Numbered from the stretch's first letter, positions 8,151 to 17,838 are shown. The stretch: 64,000 nucleotides of DNA from Nitrosospira multiformis (GCF_900110185.1 NZ_FOCT01000002.1:1-64000), one strand, 5' to 3'. Program-made: numbers and translations. The notes: generated by a model not told the origin, from the sequence alone.

Positions 8151-9644
8151 ATGAATCCATCCCCCATGAACCCAGTTCAGGTCATCGATCCCGACGGTAA
8201 TCGCCTGCCGATCAAGCTCGACACGACATCCAACGGAGAATTCGCGCCGGTCCCGTTATCGCCTGCAAATCTTGCCGCGAATCGTCTCGCCCACGAAGCG
8301 GCTGATACAAACGCAAAACGCACAGGAGTTTCGCGGCGGCATTTTCTCATTTCCGCTTGCGGTGCCGCTTCCACCCTTCTTGCATTCAATGCCGCAAATG
8401 CGGCCGGAGGCAGGACAGGCGGATTTTTCGATCTGGCAAAGGAAGCTGCGCTCGAACCCGCACTGGCCCAAGCGGAGATTGGTGATAAAGGCGAATTTAT
8501 TTTTGACGTGCAAGGCCACTTTGTGAACCCGAAAGGTGCGTGGCTGCAAAAGCTTGTTCCAGGTGCAAAACCTTTGAGCCAAATGCCCAAGACCGGATGC
8601 GCCCTTGGGTTGGAGCCAGGTTCACATAGCTATTTACAGTGCCTCGGACCGGATGAGTTCATCAAGGACGTGTTCCTTGATTCGGATACGGACATGATGG
8701 TGCTCTCTTTCGTACCATCGCGGCCCGATGCGGAGCCGCTTACCATTCAGGAGGCGGATGCAGTGCGCAGGATCGTCGACAGGATGGAAGGAACACACCG
8801 CCTGCTGCTGCACGGGCGCGTCAATCCCAATCAGCAAGGTGACCTGGAGCGGATGGATGAGTTGAGGGACCGCTGGGGCGTATCCGCCTGGAAGACTTAC
8901 ACGCAGTTCGGGCCCGAAGGAAAAGGCTACTTTCTGTCGGATGAAACCGGAATGCGCTTTATCGAAAAGGCGCGCAGTCTCGGCGTGAAAGTAATCTGCG
9001 TGCACAAGGGTCTGCCCTTCGGCAAGCAATCCTACGAGCACAGTAAATGCACCGACATCGGCGTGGCAGCCAAAAGATTCCCTGACGTTGCATTTCTGGT
9101 CTACCACTCGGGCTTCGTAACAAGTGTCCCCGAAGGCCCCTTCCAGGGCCGGGGCGCAGACGACGGCGTCGATACCTTGATCCGCTCACTTATCGACAAT
9201 GATGTTCCTCCCAACAGTAATGTTTACGCCGAACTCGGCAGTACTTGGCGATACCTGATGCGCGACCCTGAAGCCGCAGCGCATGTGTTGGGGAAGCTAC
9301 TGAAGTACTGCGGGGAGGACAACGTCCTGTGGGGAACGGATTCTATCTGGTATGGCTCGCCGCAAGACCAGATCCAGGCGTTTCGCGCCTTTCAGATCGC
9401 CTCTGAATTACGCGCAAGGTACGACTACCCGGAAATTACTCCACAGCTACGGGCGAAGGTTTTTGGTCTCAATGCTGCCAGGGTTTATTCGATCAGCCCG
9501 GAGGAAGTAAAAAAATATACCGGGCGCGACCGCATTGCGCACGAACGGCTTGCTTACCTCGAACACCCGCAGCCGCATTTCCTCACCTACGGACCCAAGA
9601 CGCGGCGCGAGTTCCTCAATCTACCGGGAGCCGGTCAACCTTGA
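8151..9644 (+). CDS. Tat-exported amidohydrolase (Amidohydrolase_2 family)
   Basis: A 497-residue protein with a twin-arginine signal: SRRHFLISACGAASTLLAFN at residues 61-80 followed by an AANA-A cleavage-like site. The segment before the arginines is unusually long (60 residues). The mature part fits a TIM-barrel amidohydrolase of the Amidohydrolase_2 group: a metal-site-like DVQGHF near residue 119, KTYTQF, VICVHKG, VYHSGF and the C-terminal GTDSIWYGSP with the expected catalytic Asp. The first metal-site His of the usual DxHxH is Gln here. Substrate unknown; it would act folded in the periplasm, probably with a metal. Start at 8151 with a weak GGGAA upstream; an ATG five codons in is possible. 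It stands alone in its strand segment. Confidence 0.82.
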   Translation: MNPSPMNPVQVIDPDGNRLPIKLDTTSNGEFAPVPLSPANLAANRLAHEAADTNAKRTGVSRRHFLISACGAASTLLAFNAANAAGGRTGGFFDLAKEAALEPALAQAEIGDKGEFIFDVQGHFVNPKGAWLQKLVPGAKPLSQMPKTGCALGLEPGSHSYLQCLGPDEFIKDVFLDSDTDMMVLSFVPSRPDAEPLTIQEADAVRRIVDRMEGTHRLLLHGRVNPNQQGDLERMDELRDRWGVSAWKTYTQFGPEGKGYFLSDETGMRFIEKARSLGVKVICVHKGLPFGKQSYEHSKCTDIGVAAKRFPDVAFLVYHSGFVTSVPEGPFQGRGADDGVDTLIRSLIDNDVPPNSNVYAELGSTWRYLMRDPEAAAHVLGKLLKYCGEDNVLWGTDSIWYGSPQDQIQAFRAFQIASELRARYDYPEITPQLRAKVFGLNAARVYSISPEEVKKYTGRDRIAHERLAYLEHPQPHFLTYGPKTRREFLNLPGAGQP

Positions 9645-9816
9645 TCGGCCAGGAGATCCTTTGAATAAATCACACTGGATTAGTCCTTAATGCATTAATC
9701 ATGAAGGGGGCGAAGTGGGCTCACCCGGCAAACTCAAGTCGGTCGCTTCATCGCAAATTCGTAATCCATAGTAGAAATGCATCCGAATGAGAAGTGAATT
9801 AAATAAAGGAGCCGCC

Positions 9817-10116
9817 ATGAACCATCTTTTTTCCTCTGGAAGTAAAAAGCTTCAAGCAATTGTTTTTATCAACACCCTGCTTCTAGGCTCCATAAGTATG
9901 GTATATGCTCAGTCGCAAAATATTAACGGTGAAAATACGCGAAAACCGGTAGTAACCGAAGAAAAGCTTTCGAATAAGAGTGATGCAACAAACGAAGCAA
10001 AAAAAAAGGAAAAGAAGAAATCAAAGCAAGAGCTGATGAAGACCGAGAATTATAAAGGTGGTCAGCCGCCTGAAGGCGGTCGGTTAGGTCAAGGCGGTTT
10101 TGTTGATCCCGATTGA
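9817..10116 (+). CDS. Small secreted lysine-rich protein of unknown function
   Basis: Ninety-nine residues. The ATG at 9817 follows a clear AAAGGAG ribosome binding site, which decides against the upstream in-frame ATG at 9787. Residues 1 to ~31 form a signal peptide (hydrophobic AIVFINTLLLGSISMVYA, then AQ). The mature part is short, hydrophilic and probably unstructured: Asn-rich, then a lysine cluster (EAKKKEKKKSKQEL), then a Gly/Pro tail (GGQPPEGGRLGQGGF). No family is recognised. It follows the amidohydrolase by 172 bases and may or may not be cotranscribed. Confidence 0.65.
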   Translation: MNHLFSSGSKKLQAIVFINTLLLGSISMVYAQSQNINGENTRKPVVTEEKLSNKSDATNEAKKKEKKKSKQELMKTENYKGGQPPEGGRLGQGGFVDPD

Positions 10117-10295
10117 ATCTAGTCTGATATAGTGCGGATCCCTCTTCTCTGGAGGCCTGCACTTTCAGGGAATTACTGATTCCTGCTTAGCTGCTACTTG
10201 AAATTATCCGGGAATCGGCGCAGGTCGGTATCGTACCGAACATCCATGTAATCAGGCTTGACGACCTCGCCTGGGGGAAACCAGTTGGGGGCACC

Positions 10296-10595
10296 TTAGG
10301 CTCTAACCCCCCGATCAGGCGGGGAATTGCGATCAGCAGAGGGAGAAGAAGGGTTAATGAGGGCTAGGCCTACGCTGGGCCCCGTACTTTTTTCCCAGTG
10401 CACTACCGATTCGGGAAAACCCACGAGCTCTTCTTCGTACACATAGGGGGCTAAAGAACCATAAGTTTCTTTCGGATCGCAGGCTAGATTAGAAATAATG
10501 TTATTCATGCGCTCGATATAACCCTCTTTAGTCCTTATATACACAGCGTATTTAAACACCTGTTCACTCCTGTGCGGATTTGGTTCGCACATCAT
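10296..10595 (-). CDS. Hypothetical protein, 99 residues (doubtful)
   Basis: An open frame beginning MMCEPNPHRSEQVFKYAVYI with a plausible mixed composition (YAVYIRTKEGYIERMNNIIS) but a low-complexity Pro/Ser/Arg tail. No strong ribosome binding site, signal or known motif is visible. It lies in a loosely packed stretch with no neighbour to suggest a role. It may be a real orphan gene, a remnant or chance. Confidence 0.3.
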   Translation of the reverse strand: MMCEPNPHRSEQVFKYAVYIRTKEGYIERMNNIISNLACDPKETYGSLAPYVYEEELVGFPESVVHWEKSTGPSVGLALINPSSPSADRNSPPDRGVRA

Positions 10596-10867
10596 ACTGC
10601 AGGTTTATTACGATATTTTTAAGGGCATGGGAACTAGCTCATGGGAGACAGCCGTCACCGCGCATGACGAGTGAGAACATGTTGGGGGCTTCAACAAGCA
10701 ATAAAAGGCCTTATTGATGCGGTGCATGCCGTTTAACGACTCCTGGAAAACAGTTCAACTTATCAAAACTGTCTACCGAAGTCGTTAAATTCATACTTAA
10801 TCTCTGAATGTAATCAAATCAAGTATGGCAATTGAGCCGGACATAACTGAACGGGTCACGGCTAACT

Positions 10868-11341
10868 TTATGCGGATTTACTTTTGCGGCGAAAAACAAG
10901 AAGATTGGCTGTCAAGGTTTGTACGACGTCACCATTCTGGTTTTTGGTTTCAGTGCGAACCGTGACAATGCCGCGATCATCATGCGACCGGGAAGGTTTG
11001 ACGGCGCTGACTTCACCTTCGATGTGAATGGCATCATTGGCGCGCACCGGATTGGGCCACGCCGCTTCGCCGCCAAGTCCGATCGTGCCATCCCCTATAG
11101 GGAAGGCTTCAAGCAGCAATCGCATCGTCATGGCCGCCGTGTGCCAGCCGCTGGCGATCAGTCCGCCAAACAAAGTTTGACTTGCCAAGGCGGCATCAAT
11201 ATGGAAGGGTTGGGGATCGAATTGTCTGGCAAAAGCAATAATTTCTTGTTCCTGCACGACACGCGGATCTCCAGCGAAGCGCAGCCCTACTTTCATATCG
11301 TCCAGATAACGGGCAGGTGGCGCATCCCGAGGAAGGGGCAT
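10868..11341 (-). CDS. MaoC-like hotdog-fold dehydratase
   Basis: A 157-residue single hotdog-domain protein of the MaoC/(R)-specific enoyl-CoA hydratase group. The hydratase pattern is visible as ITAFARQFDPQPFHID-like residues (FARQFDPQPFHID) followed by FGGLIASGWHTAAMTMRLL; the Asp and His of that motif are the expected catalytic pair. Such proteins act on acyl-CoA thioesters in the cytoplasm. The ATG at 11341 has a good GAGGTG ribosome binding site; the frame opens at a TTG at 11371. It starts 32 bases after the stop of the hypothetical gene upstream, so the two are probably one transcript. Confidence 0.8.
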   Translation of the reverse strand: MPLPRDAPPARYLDDMKVGLRFAGDPRVVQEQEIIAFARQFDPQPFHIDAALASQTLFGGLIASGWHTAAMTMRLLLEAFPIGDGTIGLGGEAAWPNPVRANDAIHIEGEVSAVKPSRSHDDRGIVTVRTETKNQNGDVVQTLTANLLVFRRKSKSA

Positions 11342-11373
11342 TGCTGTCACCTCATTTTCTGGCTTATTCAATA

Positions 11374-11976
11374 CTATTCTCCACTTAGCAACAATTTAGG
11401 GACGACCTCGACGATGCTGGCAGCCGTGAATATTTCCTCGCGGCTCATGCTTGCCACAGTGTGACGCCAGCTTTCCATCCAACGGGATCGCGTAAAGTCG
11501 ACGGACAAATGGCCGTTATCGATCAACCAGACCAGTCTTCGGATGACATCCTGAACTCGGAGCGTCCCACCGGGAATATCAAAATATTGCAGCACGAGCT
11601 TCCCGCGACTCGCGCAGAAGTCGATTTCCTTGAATGTGCGAAGCGCGAGAATCGTATAGTCGATTAGCGATTGCCAATAGATGTCGTCGTATCTTTTCCA
11701 GGATGGAATACGAAAGCGGTTATAGGCCGAATTGCATTTTCCCCTCTGCGGGAAGTCGCGCTCGAGCAAGACCTGTACAGGCAGGAGTTGGTCTTCCGAG
11801 ATTTGCGACAGAATGACATATAAGCGTTCCCGCTGCTGAACCCTCACAATTTTTTCGATTTGCTCAAGCAGGTGGCCTTGCCCCGGTTCATGGCTCACCG
11901 TTTCCAGAATATCCTGGAAGGTCAAATAAGACCGGCGAGGGTCTGTCTGCGCCGTTGAATCAGGATGTGTGTTCAT
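11374..11976 (-). CDS. Hypothetical cytoplasmic protein, 200 residues
   Basis: A soluble protein beginning MNTHPDSTAQTDPRRSYLTF. The ATG at 11976 has a textbook GGAGGTG six bases upstream, so the longer GTG frame start at 11988 is not needed. Middle and C-terminal parts are rich in Trp, Arg and hydrophobics (WKRYDDIYWQSLIDYTILAL, RRLVWLIDNGHLSVDF) and look helical. No family, catalytic motif, signal peptide or membrane segment is recognised. It precedes the MaoC-like gene closely, which suggests cotranscription but not a function. Confidence 0.65.
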   Translation of the reverse strand: MNTHPDSTAQTDPRRSYLTFQDILETVSHEPGQGHLLEQIEKIVRVQQRERLYVILSQISEDQLLPVQVLLERDFPQRGKCNSAYNRFRIPSWKRYDDIYWQSLIDYTILALRTFKEIDFCASRGKLVLQYFDIPGGTLRVQDVIRRLVWLIDNGHLSVDFTRSRWMESWRHTVASMSREEIFTAASIVEVVPKLLLSGE

Positions 11977-12305
11977 GTGCACCTCCACAATGGTTTGCTG
12001 AGCTGCCGGATAGATTGATATCTCTTATTGGAAATTTTAGTATCGTGTATTGCATTAGGCAGGGAATTTTGCCGCCCTGCTTGCTGCGATTACACTAAAA
12101 TGGCACTCGAAGCCGCCATCCGCAGTGCTCTACGTCAGCCAATTTGGCCAATTTCTTCTCCCTGTTTGCAGGTGGGCTCGGCTTGAATAGCGTTCCGATT
12201 CCTGGCTCAATACCTGCACGGCCTCTCCAAAGTTTCCCGCCCACTTTTTCCAGGTGTTTAGCCCCGCAGCAGCGAGCTGCTTTTATAGATCATCTTTGAC
12301 ACGCA
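11977..12305. other. Intergenic region, nothing recognised
   Basis: About 330 bases between the hypothetical gene's start and the end of the CapA-like gene. It presumably holds the promoter for the leftward hypothetical-MaoC pair, but no clear promoter boxes, RNA structure or gene is seen. Confidence 0.5.
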
Positions 12306-13601
12306 CTATCCTTGGAACGTCCATCGAAGCATCAAGGTATTATCCGCTGCCAGTTCCACCGATGTCCCCAGCTTCTTCCCCTCCCTGTTCAGGATATTCT
12401 TCAGCCAGGAAGCGTCGTCATCAGATGTCCGGTTCAATCTGAAATGCCTGACCTGCATGGGCACCATCGACAGGCTCACCATTTTGCCGGTTTGCGGTTC
12501 CGCCCTCACGAAATACATCAACGTCAGGTCCCCCCGATAAGCCTCGTGCCCTGAGATGCCTTCATAATCATTCAGGAAGTCGCCGCATCCATAAAGAATG
12601 AGCTTTCCCTTGTAAACCTCGATGCCCTTCACGTGATGCGATGAATGGCCGTGGATGACATCAACACCTCCTTCATCGATCAGGGCATGCGCAAAATCCT
12701 GTTGCTCGACCGGAATTGCATAACCCCAGTTATTCCCCCAATGAATGGAAGCAACCACAATGTCACCTGGCCGGCGGATCTGTTTTATTCTGTCGCGAAT
12801 TTCCCGAACTGTCTTTACTGAAAAATCAGGCAACAGAGTCACGCCTGGACGGTCTGCCCGAGCTGCCCAGCTCCAGGGTATGCCGCTTGTTTCCGATCCA
12901 AGCGAGAAAACCAGTACACGTCCCTTTCCGGGAACTGTCATCTCCGCGGGTTGCTGCGCCTCTTGAACGTTTAGGCCGGCGCCAGCTATTTTTATATCGG
13001 CTCGTTTGAGCGTTTTCAGGGTCTCGGCGAGACCTTCATACCCCCAGTCCAGGACATGGTTGTTCGCCAGCACGCAGCAATCGATCTTCGCGGCAGTGAT
13101 ACAGGAGATATTGTCCGGGTTCATGCGATAGTTGACTGCCTTGTCCTGCGCGTCGTCACTGCGGGTAACTGCGGTTTCGAGGTTAATGACGCGAACATCG
13201 GGTTTTCTAAGCTCCAGTTCGGCAAGCGCATCTCCCCAGATATAGGAAAAGGGGACTGGGTGCGGAATCGGCCCGTTTGCCTCTTCGGCAAGCCCAACAT
13301 AGCCTGTTGCACTCTTCATGTACCCCTCAAAAAGGATGGGGTTGCCCGGGTGAGGCAAGATCTGGTCTATACCTCTGCCCGTCATGACATCGCCACAGAG
13401 AAATAATTTGATTGAAGTATGGCCGCCTAGCGATCGAAGACCAGGAGCGGTCTGATCATCGTTCTTTACAGAAATCTGGAGACCATTCCGCAGGGCTTGG
13501 GCGTAAAGCGGAGCTATCGCCATGGCGAGTCCCGCCGAAAGTGTAGAGACGATAAATTGACGTCGTTCCAGCCGATGTCCGGCGTTTTCAGCAGGCTTCA
13601 T
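12306..13601 (-). CDS. CapA-family metallophosphatase-like protein, Tat-exported
   Basis: A 431-residue protein of the CapA/PGA_cap family (poly-gamma-glutamate capsule protein type, calcineurin-like fold). A Tat signal is seen at residues 13-34 (ERRQFIVSTLSAGLAMAIAP, then LYA). Fold markers follow: LFLCGDVMTGRGID (70-79), VINLETAVT, VLANNHVLDWGYEGL, VASIHWGNNWG, VIHGHSSHHVKG and ILYGCGDFLNDYEG. No other capsule genes (capB, capC) are nearby, so a role in capsule synthesis is not supported; related lone proteins are often simply annotated as CapA family. Probable location is periplasm. Confidence 0.85.
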   Translation of the reverse strand: MKPAENAGHRLERRQFIVSTLSAGLAMAIAPLYAQALRNGLQISVKNDDQTAPGLRSLGGHTSIKLFLCGDVMTGRGIDQILPHPGNPILFEGYMKSATGYVGLAEEANGPIPHPVPFSYIWGDALAELELRKPDVRVINLETAVTRSDDAQDKAVNYRMNPDNISCITAAKIDCCVLANNHVLDWGYEGLAETLKTLKRADIKIAGAGLNVQEAQQPAEMTVPGKGRVLVFSLGSETSGIPWSWAARADRPGVTLLPDFSVKTVREIRDRIKQIRRPGDIVVASIHWGNNWGYAIPVEQQDFAHALIDEGGVDVIHGHSSHHVKGIEVYKGKLILYGCGDFLNDYEGISGHEAYRGDLTLMYFVRAEPQTGKMVSLSMVPMQVRHFRLNRTSDDDASWLKNILNREGKKLGTSVELAADNTLMLRWTFQG

Positions 13602-13991
13602 GACAACACCCCATTTGGACTATAAGCTCTAGCACGGTGGTGTTCGGAATACGTTTGCTAATGCCATTTTCCGCCCTCATTGCCATCAGAAGTTCAACAA
13701 ACTGATGTCATGAGCTCGGTCACTTACTCCAGTTTACTCGGTATCCCTGATACGCGCTGAGAAGTGGACGTGTTCACACGCACGCCCGATCTAACGTAAT
13801 AAATCCGAAAATACACTTTGCCAAATCAACATAGACATATACTGCTAACACTACTAACCTTCATTATGAATGCGCCTCCCGGCTTGGAGTGGAATATGCA
13901 GATTTCCACCCGATACGAAAAGCGTTTCAGGAACATGCGGTCATTCCCTGTTATAGGTTGCAAGAACACCTCTTCGGATTAGGTAAATACG
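13602..13991. other. Divergent intergenic region, nothing recognised
   Basis: A 390-base spacer between the leftward CapA-like gene and the rightward lipoprotein hydrolase. Both promoters should lie here. No convincing gene, repeat or RNA element was seen. Confidence 0.5.
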
Positions 13992-15326
13992 ATGAAATTC
14001 CACTCCGTCGAATTGCATGTCACTGTTCTCATTCTCCTAATGGTACTTGGCGGGTGTGCGCCGTTTGTACAGTATCGGACGGAGTATGATTTATGCGTTA
14101 ACCCGACCCCGGAATTGTCTCGGGAGTGCGAAAACCACGCGCTCCTGGAATTTCCCGCCGCAGATGGAGCCCGGTATCTCTTAAATTTTATTGAATTCGA
14201 TGACCAAGGCCAGCTTTGGGATCGTAAGCAAATGTGGTCCGTTATCGATAAGCTTTCGGCTGAAGCCGCCAGCAAAGATTTGTTAATAACGGTATTCGTT
14301 CATGGCTGGAAACATAATGCGGAGCATACCGACAAAAATATCCAGACTTTTCGTAACGTTCTTGCCGGGTTGAGTGAGAACGAACTTCTTATCAGCAAAA
14401 AAACCGGGCGCCCGGCACGACAGGTAGCCGGTATTTATCTAGGCTGGCGCGGTGAGTCCATTACCATGCCCGTGGTTGAGGACCTGACCTTCTGGGACCG
14501 GAAAAATACCGCCCAGAAAGTCAGCCGGGGCGGCGTTACGGAGGTATTGAGCCGCCTCGAACTACTCAAGCGCGTTAAGGAAAATATCTCGCAGGGTAAC
14601 AGCAATACTCGCCTGGTGATTGTGGGGCACAGCTTCGGCGGCGCTATCGTACATGCCTCATTGGTTCAAATCCTCGAAAATCGGTTCGTTCGCACAATGG
14701 GGCCGGTGGGCGTGCAGAGCGACGTGGAGGGGTTTGGGAATCTGGTTGTGCTGATAAATCCCGCCTTCGAAGCCTTACAATTCGCATCGCTCAGTGATAT
14801 GTCCACGGAGCGTGGTACTTACTTCAAGTCCCAATTGCCTGTTATGGCCATACTGACATCCGAGGCCGATAAGGCCCTTGGCAACTCGTTTCCCATTGGC
14901 CGCCATCTGTCTACCTTTTTTGAGAAAGATCGCGACATCAGGCGAACGAATGCTGTAACCCAGCAGGAAGAAATCATCGACGAGGGCGAGGCAAATGTAA
15001 CCGCTGTTGGCCTTTTCCAGCCGTATGAGACTCACAGGCTCTATCCGTCCCATAATCTGCCAAAGGGAGTTGCAGGTCAATCGAGCAGTAGTGAGAGTGT
15101 CAGTTCCGCCTTGGCAGCAAAATCCGCGTGGGAAGACGACAAACCTGGCAGCAAGATTCCTATTGCGGGCCTTACACTGGAAAGGAGCAATATATCCGCC
15201 CCACGCAATCCCTACCTCGTTATGAGAGTCGATAAAAACCTGATTACGAATCATACCCACATCGATGACGGCCGCATTATCGAATTTATCAAGCAACTTA
15301 TTCTCATCTCGACCACCAGCCCTTGA
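13992..15326 (+). CDS. Lipoprotein with alpha/beta-hydrolase fold
   Basis: A 444-residue protein with a lipoprotein signal: hydrophobic residues 9-18 and the lipobox LGGC with Cys22. The catalytic domain shows ITVFVHGWKHNAEH (99-112, oxyanion-loop region) and the nucleophile elbow VIVGHSFGGAIVH with Ser214. Similar proteins are often annotated as putative lipase/esterase or DUF900-like. An acid residue and a His (HTHIDDG near the C-terminus) could complete the triad, but this is inference. It should be membrane-anchored and face the periplasm or outside. The substrate is unknown. Confidence 0.75.
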   Translation: MKFHSVELHVTVLILLMVLGGCAPFVQYRTEYDLCVNPTPELSRECENHALLEFPAADGARYLLNFIEFDDQGQLWDRKQMWSVIDKLSAEAASKDLLITVFVHGWKHNAEHTDKNIQTFRNVLAGLSENELLISKKTGRPARQVAGIYLGWRGESITMPVVEDLTFWDRKNTAQKVSRGGVTEVLSRLELLKRVKENISQGNSNTRLVIVGHSFGGAIVHASLVQILENRFVRTMGPVGVQSDVEGFGNLVVLINPAFEALQFASLSDMSTERGTYFKSQLPVMAILTSEADKALGNSFPIGRHLSTFFEKDRDIRRTNAVTQQEEIIDEGEANVTAVGLFQPYETHRLYPSHNLPKGVAGQSSSSESVSSALAAKSAWEDDKPGSKIPIAGLTLERSNISAPRNPYLVMRVDKNLITNHTHIDDGRIIEFIKQLILISTTSP

Positions 15327-15559
15327 ATAAAGGATGGTACGTAAGCTCGCGTTTCGTTTGAGAGGGGGGAACCTGTTTTGGTGCTTATGTTATTCCTGAA
15401 CATATCGCTGGACGTCCACAAGGGGACTTCCCGAAGATAATAGAGAACACCATTACAACACAACCAGCAAGCGATATTCATGGATCTGCCCTTGACCTAC
15501 GGCGGGTAATGAGCGACCGATGAGTAACCCATTGGGCAACCTCATTTTCATGTTTCGAA

Positions 15560-17143
15560 TCAGGAAGAAGGCATCCAGTCAGGCAAGGTCAAGCCGACGT
15601 ATAAATCACCACGCTGATCGGAGGGCGTGTTCCTGCCCAGAACATCCCGAAATGTTCCCGTGCTCTGAATTGCCGCCCAGCCCGGAGCGGAAAAGGTTTC
15701 TTCGTTATAAACATACTGTGACAGCAAGGGATTGGTCAAAGCCTGGGAAAAAGCATCCACTGCCACCATCCTGAGCATGAGTGACGGCAGGGGGGAATCT
15801 TCCACCAGATCCTCTGCAAACAGACCGACGTAAAAATCGATGTCCTCTACGCGCCGGTACGTCTTTCTCAGAAAATCGACCACCCGCGGATCCGTGGAGA
15901 TATCTGCGAAATCCTGCGGACGCTCCAGGGAAACATAATGGCGGTAATCAGTGTAGGGTGCCAGTTCTGCCAGACGGCCCTGCTCTATTGCCCGCGTTTC
16001 GATTTCCCATAAGAACTCCGCCGTGTTGAAGGGGCCGAGACGACCGGCACGCTGACTGCTCATGTCGGCAAAGGCGCGTCGCAACCCTCCCTCCAGCAGC
16101 AGCTTGTTATTCATGGAGGTTTCTCCCAGGAGATACAAGTGTCCGTTCCAGGTGATGGCATCTGGAACGAGTGAATGCCAGCGATACAGCAAACTGAATT
16201 CGGTCGTGATCCAGTTCGGTTTGTTCCACGGTGCATTCCAGGCCACTGAAGGGTCAGCCCGATAGGGCACCAATGGAGAGATATGGCTGATGTACTCCTC
16301 CACGATAATCTTGATGAATATCACGATGACGTTATTCCGGGCGGTCTGGAAAACGCGCTCATCATCCCACTGGGGATGCATCCGTTCTATTTCGCCTGCA
16401 AGCCGGTTGTGCTCCCGCAGAAACAAGGTATTCAACATCGCCACCTGGGGAACGGCATTTGTTCGATCCCCTCCAAAGGCAAAAATATGTACCTGCAACT
16501 CTTCCCGGCGCTCGGGCACTCTATCCAACGCCCTCTCCAATCCAAGGGGCTCGTCGAGCACGGCGAATTCCTGCTTCAGTTTCCCATTATCGAAAAGGAA
16601 AGGCGAGAATTCCTCCCCGCCGATAAACTGCGACTTCAATCGCCCCCGTTCCCCCTTCGTTTCGCTTTTGAGACGAAGGGCGGCAGTCTGCTCCGTCAGC
16701 CTTCCGTAAAGCGGACACATGTCGATCTGGTGATTGGATGTATTTTGCAGTCGAACTGTCTCGGGTTCTCCTGCCTGAGGCATGCGCGTGCGGATAAAAC
16801 CGTCGGTCAGATATTGGGCAACCGCGGGAAAGAGCAGGGTTGATTTATCGGATAATCGCTGCTTTCCGTCCTGTTGCCTGAAAAGCCCGAGCAGTTCGCT
16901 GGAAGACGGAAGTTGTGCCGGCTGCTTTTTCGCCGGCAAATGGCGCGCGCTCCAGTGCTGATCTGTAAGTGAAGTCCAAGAGGTATAGGGGTGAACGGTG
17001 CTCCAGGGATGCGGCCGGTGGCGGCAAACATTTACTACCCGATTGATTGCAAATTCGTTTAATTTCCTGCCCAACCACGGCCAGCTTTCGCCTATCCGCC
17101 ACAGGAGTTTCAGAAGACGATTGATTAACTTATTGTTTATCAT
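15560..17143 (-). CDS. Cyclooxygenase-like haem peroxidase (animal peroxidase family)
   Basis: A 527-residue member of the animal haem peroxidase superfamily, close in pattern to prostaglandin H synthase. FLREHNRLAGEIERMHPQWD (241-260) and TTEFSLLYRWHSLVPDAI (313-330) match the vertebrate enzyme's LREHNRVCDVL and LYHWHPLLPD blocks, so Y320 and H323 correspond to the COX catalytic Tyr385 and the proximal haem His388. On the distal side VAQYLTDGFIRT (108-119) aligns with FAQHFTHQFFKT: the Gln is kept (Q110), but the distal His207 position is Asp114. No signal peptide is evident; residues 1-40 are basic and amphipathic. The start has a GGAGGA site. A fatty-acid oxygenase or peroxidase activity is plausible from family membership; substrate unknown. 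Confidence 0.85.
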   Translation of the reverse strand: MINNKLINRLLKLLWRIGESWPWLGRKLNEFAINRVVNVCRHRPHPWSTVHPYTSWTSLTDQHWSARHLPAKKQPAQLPSSSELLGLFRQQDGKQRLSDKSTLLFPAVAQYLTDGFIRTRMPQAGEPETVRLQNTSNHQIDMCPLYGRLTEQTAALRLKSETKGERGRLKSQFIGGEEFSPFLFDNGKLKQEFAVLDEPLGLERALDRVPERREELQVHIFAFGGDRTNAVPQVAMLNTLFLREHNRLAGEIERMHPQWDDERVFQTARNNVIVIFIKIIVEEYISHISPLVPYRADPSVAWNAPWNKPNWITTEFSLLYRWHSLVPDAITWNGHLYLLGETSMNNKLLLEGGLRRAFADMSSQRAGRLGPFNTAEFLWEIETRAIEQGRLAELAPYTDYRHYVSLERPQDFADISTDPRVVDFLRKTYRRVEDIDFYVGLFAEDLVEDSPLPSLMLRMVAVDAFSQALTNPLLSQYVYNEETFSAPGWAAIQSTGTFRDVLGRNTPSDQRGDLYVGLTLPDWMPSS

Positions 17144-17292
17144 TGCTCCTCCGTCTTGCTGTAGTATTGATTGTTTATTTGAGAGCCTCCAACCCAGGGA
17201 AATTTCGCCTGGGGGAATCTTGCTGACACAAAGCTCATAAAGCTCATGGCTCCTTCAACTTCAAGTGCTGAATTCTGACCTAAGTATAGTTA

Positions 17293-17757
17293 ATGATGGA
17301 AATGCGTTACTGGCTGATGAAATCGGAACCTTCCGACGTAAGTATTGACGACCTCGCCTCGATGCCCGATCAGACGGTGGCGTGGTATGGGGTGCGCAAT
17401 TATCAGGCGCGAAATTTCATGCGTGACCAGATGCGCGTCGGTGACGGAGTTTTTTTCTACCACTCGACCTGTGAGGAGCCGGGAATCGCCGGGCTTGCGG
17501 AGGTGAGCAAGCTGGCCTACCCGGACGCTACCCAGTTCGAGCGGGAGAATAAATATTTCGATCCGAAAGCCACTCCGGAAAATCCGCGCTGGTTCAATGT
17601 GAATGTGCGCCTGGTCAGAAAAACCCGCCTGGTCGGCATCAAGGAGTTACGCAGCTATCCCGAGCTTGCGAACATGCGTATCCTGCAAAAAGGCAACCGC
17701 CTGTCTATTACACCGATCGATCCGGCAGAGTGGGATTTCATCATGGGAATTCTGTAA
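17293..17757 (+). CDS. EVE-domain protein
   Basis: A 154-residue protein covering a single EVE domain (formerly DUF55, PUA-like fold; human relative THYN1). Typical features are MRYWLMKSEPSDVSIDDL, VAWYGVRNYQARNFMRD, VFFYHSTCEEPGIAGLAEV and the C-terminal RLSITPIDPAEWDFI. The family is thought to bind modified bases in nucleic acids; the bacterial cellular role is unsettled. The frame may begin at the second ATG three codons in. It precedes the TauE/SafE gene by about 80 bases. Confidence 0.9.
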   Translation: MMEMRYWLMKSEPSDVSIDDLASMPDQTVAWYGVRNYQARNFMRDQMRVGDGVFFYHSTCEEPGIAGLAEVSKLAYPDATQFERENKYFDPKATPENPRWFNVNVRLVRKTRLVGIKELRSYPELANMRILQKGNRLSITPIDPAEWDFIMGIL

Positions 17758-17838
17758 TGACAGACTCCCGGAAGATTTCCAGGTTGAACAACTGTTGTAC
17801 AATTTCGAATCCCGGTATCTGCAGCGGTATAGCTTGAC

